Shown here piece after piece: positions 32,946 through 41,402 of a stretch of 64,000 bases of DNA (the first letter of the stretch is position 1; the number at the start of each line of letters is the position of its first letter). The stretch lies in assembly GCA_965601455.1 (NCBI GenBank), contig OZ271831.1, forward strand, positions 620,001 through 684,000, in the 5' to 3' direction. Below the pieces are notes generated by a model. That model had not been told where the DNA came from and did no database searches. It saw only the letters and a list, made by a program, of their open reading frames with translations. Origin of the DNA: JANQEU01 sp965601455 (GTDB lineage Bacteria; Bacteroidota; Bacteroidia; Cytophagales; Cyclobacteriaceae). A program made the translations under genes and the position numbers.

Positions 32946-33680
32946 TCAGTAGATGATCATACCATAAGCCATTACAAAAATCATAGGAAGAAGCGAGGCA
33001 AAAGCGATAAGACCAAAGCCATCAGAAAGTGGGCTTCTGCCCTGTATGACACTGGCTAAACCAACACCTAAAGCCGTTACAAGTGGTACTGTGATGGTAG
33101 ATGTAGTCACTCCGCCAGCATCATAAGCAATACCGATGATTTCCTTTGGAGCAAAGATCGTCATCGTGATCACAAGCAAGTATCCACCAATGATTAAATA
33201 ATAGATGGGCCATCCGGTAATGATTCTCCAAATTCCAATGAGGACGGCAAGTCCTACGGAGATGGCAACCGAAAGCCGTAAACCAAAAGCATAACCACTC
33301 TCAAAATCCTGTTCGATCAATTTCGACTCAACGGCAATGGTCGCAGCTTCCTTGGCCACTGCGATTAATGCAGGTTCGGCAATAGTAGTTGAAAACCCCA
33401 GAAGAAAAGAAAAAGTTAGTAGCCAGAATAAGCTTCCCTTTTTAGCAAGTGCAAAGGACAAATTCTCACCAATGGGAAATAATCCAATCTCTAATCCCTC
33501 CACAAATAGCATTAGACCTAAGACAACAAAGACAAGTCCTATAAGAACTTCAGGTAAATTTGGAAATGGCTGCTGCAAGACAACGACCTGGAAGAAAGAA
33601 ACCACCAGAATGATTGGTAGCAGATCCAGAAAAGAGGTTTTAAGTTTTCCAAAAATCGTGGCTGCTAACTTTCCAATCAT
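32946..33680 (-). CDS. DUF1538 membrane protein, first copy (UmpA-like)
   Basis: The 244-residue protein is a paralogue of the next gene and shares its motifs: ILVVSFFQVVVLQQPFPNLPE, MLFVEGLEIGLFPIGE, GFSTTIAEPALIAVAKEAA and IGIAYDAGGVTTSTITVPLVTALGVG. About six to seven spans are visible. It is the first gene of the four-gene operon (33680 down to 31419). A TAACTTTA element on the minus strand at 33732-33739 could be its -7 box but is about 50 bases upstream. The two copies differ enough to suggest a heterodimer rather than a recent duplication. Confidence 0.88.
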   Translation of the reverse strand: MIGKLAATIFGKLKTSFLDLLPIILVVSFFQVVVLQQPFPNLPEVLIGLVFVVLGLMLFVEGLEIGLFPIGENLSFALAKKGSLFWLLTFSFLLGFSTTIAEPALIAVAKEAATIAVESKLIEQDFESGYAFGLRLSVAISVGLAVLIGIWRIITGWPIYYLIIGGYLLVITMTIFAPKEIIGIAYDAGGVTTSTITVPLVTALGVGLASVIQGRSPLSDGFGLIAFASLLPMIFVMAYGMIIY

Positions 33681-33736
33681 ATTGTCTTACCTATCCCCTG
33701 ATTAAGATTTTTAGAACAATTATCTGATTCCTAAAG

Positions 33737-34354
33737 TTAGGTCCTATTTTCAATTATTTTGGGTCCTTTATCCCGTCCTTTAGGATGGTTTGCTTTAATA
33801 TTTTCTTCAGCTTTTTTTGCAGTTTCCTGAATTCGTTTGTCTCTGGTTGCAGGCTGTTTAGCATTTTTTATCCATTCCAGTATACCTCTTTTTGAAGAGT
33901 CAGGAAATCTATTGAATAGATAGACGGCATTTTCGTAGGTCTCTAGTTCTTTTTGTAGATCTGGTGGGATAATTAAAGCTTCGACATCATCTAGAAAATC
34001 CCACGTTCCGTTTTGCTTAGCGATTTCTATCATATTGAACCCCGGGGTTTGCATGAGTCCAGCCTCAATCAGTTTTTGTACTTTTCTCTTATTCACTCCT
34101 GACCAATTGCTTTTTGGATTTCGTGGAGAAATCAGCAACATTGATTTTTCGTTGTCAAGCTTTCTTGGAACACTATCAATCCAACCAAAACACAATAATT
34201 GGTCGACAATCTCATCATATGACACATATGGTCTCCCTGAAGCTTTTTTCCATTTTACCAGCCAAACACTGTCTGAAACCTCGTGATTTTCAATCAGCCA
34301 TTGGCGTAGTTGATCGATTGATTCAATCAGAAGTTTATTTTTTTCATTCTCCAT
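33737..34354 (-). CDS. YdeI/OmpD-associated family protein
   Basis: The 205-residue cytoplasmic protein has the family layout. An N-terminal half carries QLRQWLIENHEVSDSVWLVKWKKASGRP and the LLCFGWIDSVPRKLD stretch, then RNPKSNWSGVNKRKVQKLIEAGLM. The C-terminal half has a PPDLQKELETYENAVYLFNRFPDSSKRGILEWIKNAK segment (in parts) and a basic tail. Such proteins are annotated as bacteriocin-protection or YdeI-like on weak grounds; no mechanism is established. It follows the serine hydrolase gene by 34 bases on the same strand and may be read through from it. Confidence 0.85.
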   Translation of the reverse strand: MENEKNKLLIESIDQLRQWLIENHEVSDSVWLVKWKKASGRPYVSYDEIVDQLLCFGWIDSVPRKLDNEKSMLLISPRNPKSNWSGVNKRKVQKLIEAGLMQTPGFNMIEIAKQNGTWDFLDDVEALIIPPDLQKELETYENAVYLFNRFPDSSKRGILEWIKNAKQPATRDKRIQETAKKAEENIKANHPKGRDKGPKIIENRT

Positions 34355-34388
34355 TTACGGCGAATTCCTGATTGGACCAGTCTGAAAC

Positions 34389-35522
34389 TCAGCTCTCCGA
34401 TCGCATCACTTTCAACATCTCTTCGACTATCACTCGGAATTCTCCTGGATGGTTGTTGATTGGAGTATTTCTTCGATGTCCCAGACGAACCATTACCAGG
34501 TTATATTCGGGTATGGTTATGATGTATTGACCAAGGATGCCACGGTGGTAAAATACTTTCGTGTCATAGTCATCTGCAATCCAGAATCCGTATCCATAAT
34601 ATGGAACAAGTGCACCTTCCGTAGCTTTTTCGACAAAGGCAGTGTCAAGAATTTGGTTGCCGTTCCAGTTTCCTTTTCTGAGCGACATTCTACCAAATCG
34701 AGCAAAATCTCTGGCATTGGTATTAAAACAGCAATAAGCCAACTCAGTTCCCGAGTCATCATTGTGCCAACGAGCTTCGTTTTTTGCCTGGAGGGGCTTC
34801 CAAAGCCATTCCGAAGCTAACTCACTAAGTGATTTATTGGTAGCTTCCATTAATGCCAGACCCAGTAATTGGGTAGAACCACTTTGGTAATTGAAGAATT
34901 GTCCAGGTTCATCAACTATTGGGAGACCTTGCATTAGTCTTTGGATATCCTCGCCATAATATGCTTTTGCCGTTATGGAAAAGGGATTCTTATAGCTTTC
35001 ATCCCAATCCAGGCCAGAAGACATGGTGGATAGGTGCCAGAGTTTAAGTTCATCGCTGTATTCGCCGGTTATCCACGGAAGATAGTCCTTCACTTTCTGA
35101 TCCCATCCACTTATTTGTCCTTTTTGAATAGCAATTTGTACCAGCATGGTAACTACGGTCTTGGCCGCTGAAAAGGAATTAGAGCGACTTTCAGCTGAAT
35201 ACCCATCCCAGTAATATTCATGAAGGATACTATCGTCTCTAATTACTAGAAAGGCGACACTCTCCGTGTCTTTCAGAGCGGCGGAAAGACGTTCCGGCAG
35301 TGGGTTCTTGTTATAGTCCGGATGAATTGGCCAGTCCCAGGATGAATTGCCAGTTTCAATGGGTTTGGTATCGAAGAAGGTAGCATCGCCAATGGTTGCT
35401 GAATTTTCTCCCCGCAGGTAGGTAGCCCTCAGGCCCTTAATTAGAAAGCCATTTCCAGTTACAATTAGTATCAGATATATGGCAATTAAAGTGATTCCAA
35501 TGATTAAGAGTGTTTTTCGCAT
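34389..35522 (-). CDS. serine hydrolase, class C beta-lactamase-like
   Basis: The 377-residue protein has an N-terminal hydrophobic segment (about 4-26), probably an uncleaved anchor, then a beta-lactamase/transpeptidase-like fold. The SxxK motif is Ser118-Ala-Ala-Lys121 (NSFSAAKTVVT). FFNYQSGSTQLLG near 215 takes the position of the YxN motif, and the late YHRGILGQYI region replaces the KTG/HTG triad. Such periplasmic enzymes are usually esterases, peptidases or amidases, not beta-lactamases. It follows the PQQ-type dehydrogenase gene by 18 bases, so it is part of the DUF1080-dehydrogenase operon, and may remove an ester or acyl group from the same substrate. That link is inferred. Confidence 0.88.
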   Translation of the reverse strand: MRKTLLIIGITLIAIYLILIVTGNGFLIKGLRATYLRGENSATIGDATFFDTKPIETGNSSWDWPIHPDYNKNPLPERLSAALKDTESVAFLVIRDDSILHEYYWDGYSAESRSNSFSAAKTVVTMLVQIAIQKGQISGWDQKVKDYLPWITGEYSDELKLWHLSTMSSGLDWDESYKNPFSITAKAYYGEDIQRLMQGLPIVDEPGQFFNYQSGSTQLLGLALMEATNKSLSELASEWLWKPLQAKNEARWHNDDSGTELAYCCFNTNARDFARFGRMSLRKGNWNGNQILDTAFVEKATEGALVPYYGYGFWIADDYDTKVFYHRGILGQYIITIPEYNLVMVRLGHRRNTPINNHPGEFRVIVEEMLKVMRSES

Positions 35523-35540
35523 TTGTCAATTTATTCAAAA

Positions 35541-36719
35541 TTAATTGAGGTCAGGATTATTTTCTTTAAGTGGTTTAGATGAAGAATTAGTAATCATCAA
35601 AAGTTTTCCGTCTGCCTCATCTGTTAGCATGTAAAGACTACCTTCAGGACTCATTGCTATTTTTCTGGATCGAATTCGATCATTTATAAAAAGTTCTTCA
35701 GCGCTGATTATAGTATTATTTTCAATCACCAATCTCCAAAGACTACCTCGTGATAAACCGGAGAGGATAATATTTCCTTGCCAGGAAGGGAAGTCTTCCC
35801 CGTAATAGAATACTAAGCCTGTAGGGGCAATAGTTTGTAGCCAATAATGTTTTGGTCCAATGAAGTCGGTTTTTATGTCAGGAGGGTTGTATTCCGAATT
35901 TCTGTGCTTTCCCGTTGTTCGGATTGGCCATCCGTAGTTTGCACCTTTCAACAAAAGATTTAGTTCATCACCCTGCATGGCTCCGTGATCACTAAACCAG
36001 ATATCACCTGTTTCCTTGTTTACTGTAATACCCTGCGCCGCTCGAATTCCAGCAGCATAAATGCTGGATATCGCTTGCTCACCAAAATTGGGATTATCGT
36101 CGGGGATACTGCCGTCATCCATCAACCGATGGATTTTGCCTCTTTTGTCACTCAGATCTTGCGCAACTGGGATAGGGGGTTGATCAATTTCATTGTAGTG
36201 GCGCTCTCCTATTGTTATATATAGTTTTTCATCTTCTCCGAAAGTCATTCCCCCACCGTAGTGGAATAGATCCTCCCGATAAGGATCTGCTACAAAAATG
36301 GTTTTGATTTCAGCGAGGCTATCCGTCAGAAGTCTTGCTCGAATTACTTTCGTGGTAGTTCCCTTTTTGTTCTCGGCAGCATACGAAAGATAGATCCATT
36401 GATTTTCCTTAAAATTAGGATGTAGTAAGACTTCAAATAATCCGGAGTTGTCCCGGAAATCCTTCATTCGAATACTATCAACAAGGTCTTCAGGAAGCCC
36501 TTTCATAGCCACTCGATTCCCAGTTTGAAGATCAACTCGCAGAAGGTCACCGTCCTTCTCCGTGATCAGGACGTCCGTTTCATTTAAGAAGGCTATACTC
36601 CATGGATGTTTCAATCCGTCAATTACTATTTGTTTTTCGGGCTTTATGATGGTCGACTTCTCAACATCTCCACAGGAAGAGAAAAAAATGAATGCTACGA
36701 AAACAAATTGGTACTTCAT
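35541..36719 (-). CDS. PQQ-dependent-type sugar dehydrogenase lipoprotein (GSDH family)
   Basis: The 392-residue protein has a lipoprotein signal (FIFFSSCGD, Cys near 16) and a six-bladed glucose/sorbosone dehydrogenase propeller. Visible signatures are GLKHPWSIAFLNETDVLITEK at the start, LFEVLLHPNF near 95, HYGGGMTFGEDEKLYITIGE near 155 with the likely catalytic His, AAGIRAAQGITVN near 225 and GDELNLLLKGANYGWP near 255. Family members oxidise aldoses with PQQ and often calcium. No PQQ synthesis gene is nearby, so cofactor supply is unproven. It follows the DUF1080 gene by 11 bases. A dehydrogenase next to a 3-keto-glycoside hydrolase suggests a coupled extracytoplasmic oxidation step. Confidence 0.9.
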   Translation of the reverse strand: MKYQFVFVAFIFFSSCGDVEKSTIIKPEKQIVIDGLKHPWSIAFLNETDVLITEKDGDLLRVDLQTGNRVAMKGLPEDLVDSIRMKDFRDNSGLFEVLLHPNFKENQWIYLSYAAENKKGTTTKVIRARLLTDSLAEIKTIFVADPYREDLFHYGGGMTFGEDEKLYITIGERHYNEIDQPPIPVAQDLSDKRGKIHRLMDDGSIPDDNPNFGEQAISSIYAAGIRAAQGITVNKETGDIWFSDHGAMQGDELNLLLKGANYGWPIRTTGKHRNSEYNPPDIKTDFIGPKHYWLQTIAPTGLVFYYGEDFPSWQGNIILSGLSRGSLWRLVIENNTIISAEELFINDRIRSRKIAMSPEGSLYMLTDEADGKLLMITNSSSKPLKENNPDLN

Positions 36720-36730
36720 TACTAGAGGAT

Positions 36731-37594
36731 TTATTCAAACTGATCAGGAATTTCGGTTATCGACCGAATTTCAATGTCTTTGTAATAGACTTCAGCCCCT
36801 TCGGACTGGATAATAATCTTCCCTGATCTCACTGGGTTATTATCCGACATTTTACGAGAATTATACAATCGCATGACTACTTCACCATTAACGATATGAA
36901 TACTAGAGTCGCCATAGCAGATTAGTTGAATATCATTCCAATCTCCATGCGGTCTCTCATTATCAGGATTTTTGATCACTCTTCTTTTTGCCAGGCTGTC
37001 CATGAAACCATCTTCAATTATATCTGCTGTGTAATATCTTCTTAGTTCGGATAGCTCATCATATCCAAAGAACAAACTGTCTTTCAATTTACTTGGAACA
37101 TCAATTGCGATATCACCCGTTGGCCAGTAATCACCCATATCTCCTTCCTGAATTTGAAGTTCCTGAGAGCTCATCCATACCGAAGCTGAACCAGGCTCAC
37201 CGAACCCATGATATAACAAGCCGCTATCCCTTGGACCATTTTCACGAGGCACATGCATGTCCTTCCCCCACTTGACTTTCAATTTTAGCTGGTAATTGCC
37301 ATAGTCTTTTTCGGTAAACATCATCCCCCAGGCAACTCCCGAAATACGAATGGCTTTACCATCAGGAAGATCGACGATTGATATAATATCCTGATCAGGA
37401 TTGTTAAGACCAATCAATCCTTCCTGCGTTTTATCGGTTCCCGAAAAGGGACTTGCGAAATAGGTGTTCCAACCTTCAAGATCATTACCATTCCAAAGTG
37501 TTTGCCAGGTGATTTTAGACTCTTCAGTAGGTACTCTAGAACAAGAGACCAAAAGGCAAATTAGCGTTAGTAATGCTAGATCTTTCCTTTTCAT
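36731..37594 (-). CDS. divergent DUF1080 (3-keto-disaccharide hydrolase family) lipoprotein
   Basis: From the ATG at 37594 the protein has 287 residues and a lipoprotein signal (LICLLVSCSRVP, Cys near 18). An upstream in-frame ATG at 37648 would put 18 residues before the signal. The DUF1080 domain shows WQTLWNGNDLEGWNTYF, KLKVKWGKDMHVPREN, RDSGLLYHGFGEPGSASVWM and SQELQIQEGDMGDYW, and ends in VYYKDIEIRSI. It lacks the LDD.xHPDA and GSLYDLI motifs of the other two genes, so it is a separate subgroup. It is first in a minus-strand unit with the GSDH protein and serine hydrolase. A TAGTTTTA box on the minus strand at 37622-37629 is a candidate -7 element. Confidence 0.87.
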   Translation of the reverse strand: MKRKDLALLTLICLLVSCSRVPTEESKITWQTLWNGNDLEGWNTYFASPFSGTDKTQEGLIGLNNPDQDIISIVDLPDGKAIRISGVAWGMMFTEKDYGNYQLKLKVKWGKDMHVPRENGPRDSGLLYHGFGEPGSASVWMSSQELQIQEGDMGDYWPTGDIAIDVPSKLKDSLFFGYDELSELRRYYTADIIEDGFMDSLAKRRVIKNPDNERPHGDWNDIQLICYGDSSIHIVNGEVVMRLYNSRKMSDNNPVRSGKIIIQSEGAEVYYKDIEIRSITEIPDQFE

Positions 37595-37769
37595 TTTTCT
37601 GAATTCCGAATAACCAATGTATAAAACTAGTTTATCATGTTTAATCATTGAAAGTTGAAAATAGACTGACCTTCTCTAATTCCTTGTTTATTTCGAATAT
37701 TTCCGGCTTAAGCGTGATCAATTTGTAGAGTGATTATTTGTGGTCAACTTGTCATCTTTAAAGATTCGT

Positions 37770-40700
37770 ATGATTCGTGGACTGTTCATATTCTTGGGCT
37801 TCAGTTGCCTTTTGACCTTTGCCAACGGCCAATCGAAGAATGTAAAGTTTAGAAACCTTGGAGTAAAGGATGGACTTTCACATAGCTGGGTAAAGTCAAT
37901 TGAAAAAGACAATCGGGGATTTATCTGGATTGGTACTCTTACTGGTCTTAACCGGTACGATGGATATACCTTCAAGGTATTTAAACATGATGATGCCAAT
38001 CCAAGGAGCATTGGAGATAACCAGGTAGCTAGGATTTTTGAAGATAGTAAGAACCGGTTATGGGTAAGCAACTCTAATTCAGGATTTGTCAATTTATACA
38101 ACCCTGATGGAGAAGATTTTGAAGTATACCGTTTACCGGGAAAGGACCTTCTGGATGCAAACCTTGGTCATATTGCTACAGACGGCCCGATCTTTGAAGA
38201 CAGTCAGGGCAATCTTTGGGTGGGTACGGAGTTTGGAGTAACTCTTTATGATTCCGTTTCTAATACTTTCCAACAATATACTCTTAAATCAGAGAACAAG
38301 GATATTCCTGTAACATCAGCGGTCTATTCTATTGCCGAGGATCAAAATGGAACTTTGTGGTTTGGAACCTTGAATGGGGTATTAACCCTTAACCTACAAA
38401 CCCGGGCGGTCAAAACCTATACTCATGGAGATGATCCGAATAGTCTTTCAAACCCTCTGGTCAGAACCATTTTTGTGGATGAGAATGGCGATATATGGCT
38501 AGGAACATGGGGTGGTGGATTGAATCTGTATGATGCTAAAAATGACAATTTTATCCATTTTCGATACAATCCAAAAGATCCGGGAGGTATAAGTAGTGAT
38601 GCACTACTTGACCTGGAAGGGGATAACGAAGGTAGACTATACATAGGGACTGAGAACGGCGGTCTGAATATCCTGGATCTTGAGACATACAAAATCGAGG
38701 TACTTTCCACTCAAATAGATTATGATTTCAGTTTGAGTAGCAATTCCATATACTCCGTTTTTCATGATGATGAAACCAAGATCCTGTGGTTGGGGACATT
38801 TAATGGAGGAGTTGATTATACAAGTCCGTGGTCTAAGGCATTTATTCATCATAAAGCACAGTTTACTCGGCTTAATAACAACAAAATCACGGATCTACAG
38901 CAAGACCATCTAGGGAATATCTGGATCGGAACGGATGGGGGAGGTGTGAATGTGAGGGGTGTGGATGGCTCTTACACTTACTATCAGCATAATCCTGGAA
39001 TTCCAGGAAGTCTGATGAGTAATGCCGTTCTGGCTATCCTCAATGATAAAACGCAGAAGACTTGGATTGGAACCTACTCAGGGGGTCTGGACTTGTTGGA
39101 TAGGCAGAAAGGTACTTTTACTCATTTCAGGAATAATCCATTGGATCCGACATCCCTCGGGGGTTTACATGTCAGCAGCATCTATGAAGATGGAAATGGA
39201 GATATATGGGTTGGAATGTTTGATGCAGGTATAAGTATCTTGGATAAGAGTTCAGGAAGATTCAGGCACTTTAAAAATGACTCACTTGATGCCTCCTCTC
39301 TGTCAAATAATTTCGTTCAGGGAATTTATGAAGACAGTAACGGAAGAGTCTTTGTTTCGACTATGAATGACTTGGATGTTTTTGATCCAACTAATCAAAC
39401 TTTTAATCGATTCGATCCTGATAACCTCGCCGGAATACGTCGTTCGATAGTAGTGAAAGATAGTGACAATACTCTTTGGATAGGGTCGGCAAATGGGCTT
39501 TACAGGTATGACAAAAATGGTGTTTTTCAAGCTCACTATACTACTGAAAATGGATTGCCAGATGATAATGTAACTGGTATCCTGGAGGACGATGAAGATA
39601 ACTTGTGGATCAGTACTCATAATGGAATAGTCAAGTTTGAAGGAGCTTTGAAGTCGATCATTAGTCAACCGTCTTTTAGGTCTTTCTCCGTTCAGGAAGG
39701 GTTGCAAGGGGCTGAGTTTAAGACTGGTTCTTACCTAAGGGATATGGATGGGATAATGTATTTCGGAGGACAGAATGGTTACAATAGTTTTGATCCTGCC
39801 TCCATTGTTGAAGATCCCAATGTGCCTCCTGTAATTATTACAAAACTGAAGATTTTCAACAAGGACATCGATTTTGGTGAAGGTGAACTTTTACCAAAAC
39901 CAATTCTGGAATTAGAAGGTATTGAGTTGACATATAAAGAATCAGTATTCACAATAGAATTTTCGGCACTTGGTTTTTCATTACCAGCGGCTAATACATA
40001 TGCATTTAAATTGGATGGATTTGAAGACGCCTGGAACTATGTAGGAAATGTTCGTACGGCTACTTATACAAATCTGGATCATGGTGACTATGTATTTCGT
40101 GTGAAAGCGGCCAATAGCGATGGGGTGTGGAATGAGGAAGGAGCCTCGTTAAGAATCACTGTTCTACCTCCATTTTATCAAACTTCTTGGTTTCGGGTTT
40201 CAACGTTGATCTTATTGATCGGATTTGCTTTTGTTTTCTATAAGTATCGAACCATGCGATTAGAAAAAGCTAAAAGGGATTTGGAGTTGAAAGTACTCCA
40301 GCGAACTCATGAACTAGAGAAGAAGAACGAAGAATTAGCCCTAGTAAGTGAGGAAAAGGTAATAGCACAACAAAAGATGTGGCAATCCGAGAAAATGGCT
40401 GCCTTAGGATTCTTATTGGCCGGTGTCGGTCATGAGATCAATAATCCGCTGGGTTTTATTAAAGGGGGTGTAGAGGCTTTAAAAAAAGTTGTGGATAGGG
40501 ACAATAAGGAAGTGAAAAAATTAATGAAAGTGATTAACGAGGGAGTGGGTCGAACAACTACCATTGTCAAAAGTCTTAGTCATTTTAGTCGCACCACAAG
40601 TAAAACCGATGAACGTTTTGACCTACATGATATCATAAATAATTGTCTTGTCCTTCAGGAAAATAATCTCAAGCATAAAGTGGTTGTGAAAAAGAATTTT

Positions 40701-41054
40701 ATGAAAGATACGGCTATGATTGAAGGTAATGAGGGCCGCATGCATCAGGCCATACTTAACCTAATTGCAAATGCAGAACAGGCTATTGAAAACCAGGGTG
40801 AAATTCACATATCTACAGCGATTAGCTCGAATGGAATTGAACTGAAGATCTCGGATACAGGAACAGGAATTGATGCCCAGAATCTACCTCATATAATGGA
40901 TCCATTTTTCACCACAAAGGACCCGGGTATCGGCACAGGATTGGGGTTATCAATAACTCATAACATCATTGAAGAGCACTTAGGAACAATGGTTGTTGAA
41001 TCGGAGAAAGATAAGGGAACAACTTTTGTCCTTGAGTTCCCACAGATCAAATAA
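37770..41054 (+). CDS. Reg_prop propeller sensor histidine kinase without receiver
   Basis: From the ATG at 37770, which begins a signal peptide ending ANGQ, the product has about 1094 residues. The order is about fourteen Reg_prop-type repeats in two 7-bladed propellers (about 30-640, recurring as DNRGFIWIGT, DSQGNLWVGT or GNIWIGTDGGG), a Y_Y_Y domain (about 700-800), a membrane span near 815, a coiled coil and a kinase core. The core has the H-box VGHEINNPLGF with His888, the N-box LNLIANAEQAI, the G1 box DTGTGID and the G2 box GTGLGLSITHN. Unlike classical hybrid two-component systems there is no receiver or AraC domain, so it must signal to a separate regulator. It is divergent from the DUF1080/GSDH unit. 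Confidence 0.93.
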   Translation: MIRGLFIFLGFSCLLTFANGQSKNVKFRNLGVKDGLSHSWVKSIEKDNRGFIWIGTLTGLNRYDGYTFKVFKHDDANPRSIGDNQVARIFEDSKNRLWVSNSNSGFVNLYNPDGEDFEVYRLPGKDLLDANLGHIATDGPIFEDSQGNLWVGTEFGVTLYDSVSNTFQQYTLKSENKDIPVTSAVYSIAEDQNGTLWFGTLNGVLTLNLQTRAVKTYTHGDDPNSLSNPLVRTIFVDENGDIWLGTWGGGLNLYDAKNDNFIHFRYNPKDPGGISSDALLDLEGDNEGRLYIGTENGGLNILDLETYKIEVLSTQIDYDFSLSSNSIYSVFHDDETKILWLGTFNGGVDYTSPWSKAFIHHKAQFTRLNNNKITDLQQDHLGNIWIGTDGGGVNVRGVDGSYTYYQHNPGIPGSLMSNAVLAILNDKTQKTWIGTYSGGLDLLDRQKGTFTHFRNNPLDPTSLGGLHVSSIYEDGNGDIWVGMFDAGISILDKSSGRFRHFKNDSLDASSLSNNFVQGIYEDSNGRVFVSTMNDLDVFDPTNQTFNRFDPDNLAGIRRSIVVKDSDNTLWIGSANGLYRYDKNGVFQAHYTTENGLPDDNVTGILEDDEDNLWISTHNGIVKFEGALKSIISQPSFRSFSVQEGLQGAEFKTGSYLRDMDGIMYFGGQNGYNSFDPASIVEDPNVPPVIITKLKIFNKDIDFGEGELLPKPILELEGIELTYKESVFTIEFSALGFSLPAANTYAFKLDGFEDAWNYVGNVRTATYTNLDHGDYVFRVKAANSDGVWNEEGASLRITVLPPFYQTSWFRVSTLILLIGFAFVFYKYRTMRLEKAKRDLELKVLQRTHELEKKNEELALVSEEKVIAQQKMWQSEKMAALGFLLAGVGHEINNPLGFIKGGVEALKKVVDRDNKEVKKLMKVINEGVGRTTTIVKSLSHFSRTTSKTDERFDLHDIINNCLVLQENNLKHKVVVKKNFMKDTAMIEGNEGRMHQAILNLIANAEQAIENQGEIHISTAISSNGIELKISDTGTGIDAQNLPHIMDPFFTTKDPGIGTGLGLSITHNIIEEHLGTMVVESEKDKGTTFVLEFPQIK

Positions 41055-41059
41055 TTGCA

Positions 41060-41389
41060 TCAACCAATTCTAAGCCCATTTTTCACGGCTCTTTCAGGTT
41101 GCAAAAGAGTCACATCATCGTCATCACCCAATACACCCAGAACCAGACACTGGCTCATGATTGTCGCTATTTGTTTTGGAGGAAAGTTCATGACCGCGAT
41201 AATTTGCTTACCAATTAAATCGTCGGGCTCATAAAGGTTGGTGATTTGAGCCGAGGTTTTACGGGTCCCTAAATTTCCAAAGTCAACTACCAGCTTATAG
41301 GCCGGTTTTTTCACTTCCTGAAAAACTTCCGCAGAAATGATTGTACCTACCCGCATTTCAATCTTTGAAAAATCATTCCAGTCAATCAT
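41060..41389 (-). CDS. csaA: CsaA-like tRNA-binding-domain chaperone
   Basis: The 109-residue protein is a stand-alone tRNA-binding (OB-fold) domain: WNDFSKIEMRVGTIISAEVFQ at the start, AYKLVVDFG, KTSAQITNLYEPDDLIGKQIIAVMNFPPKQI in the middle and a C-terminal PERAVKNGLRIG. This is the CsaA pattern; CsaA is a dimeric, export-related chaperone and tRNA-binding protein. Length is exactly that of the family. It is convergent with the sensor kinase (5 bases apart) and precedes the T9SS-cargo stop region, with the cargo gene ending 13 bases upstream on the same strand. Confidence 0.93.
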   Translation of the reverse strand: MIDWNDFSKIEMRVGTIISAEVFQEVKKPAYKLVVDFGNLGTRKTSAQITNLYEPDDLIGKQIIAVMNFPPKQIATIMSQCLVLGVLGDDDDVTLLQPERAVKNGLRIG

Positions 41390-41402
41390 TCCATTAAATT
41401 TT

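Noticed and set aside
34389..35522. Calling the class C beta-lactamase-like protein an antibiotic-resistance gene
   Set aside because: It has the SxxK motif but not the usual YxN and KTG set, and lies in a sugar-metabolism operon. An esterase or peptidase-like role is far more likely.
37624..37633. Palindrome AAACTAGTTT near the DUF1080 lipoprotein promoter
   Set aside because: A 10-bp AT-rich palindrome is expected by chance in 64 kb. It overlaps a weak -7 candidate but has no second copy or nearby regulator.
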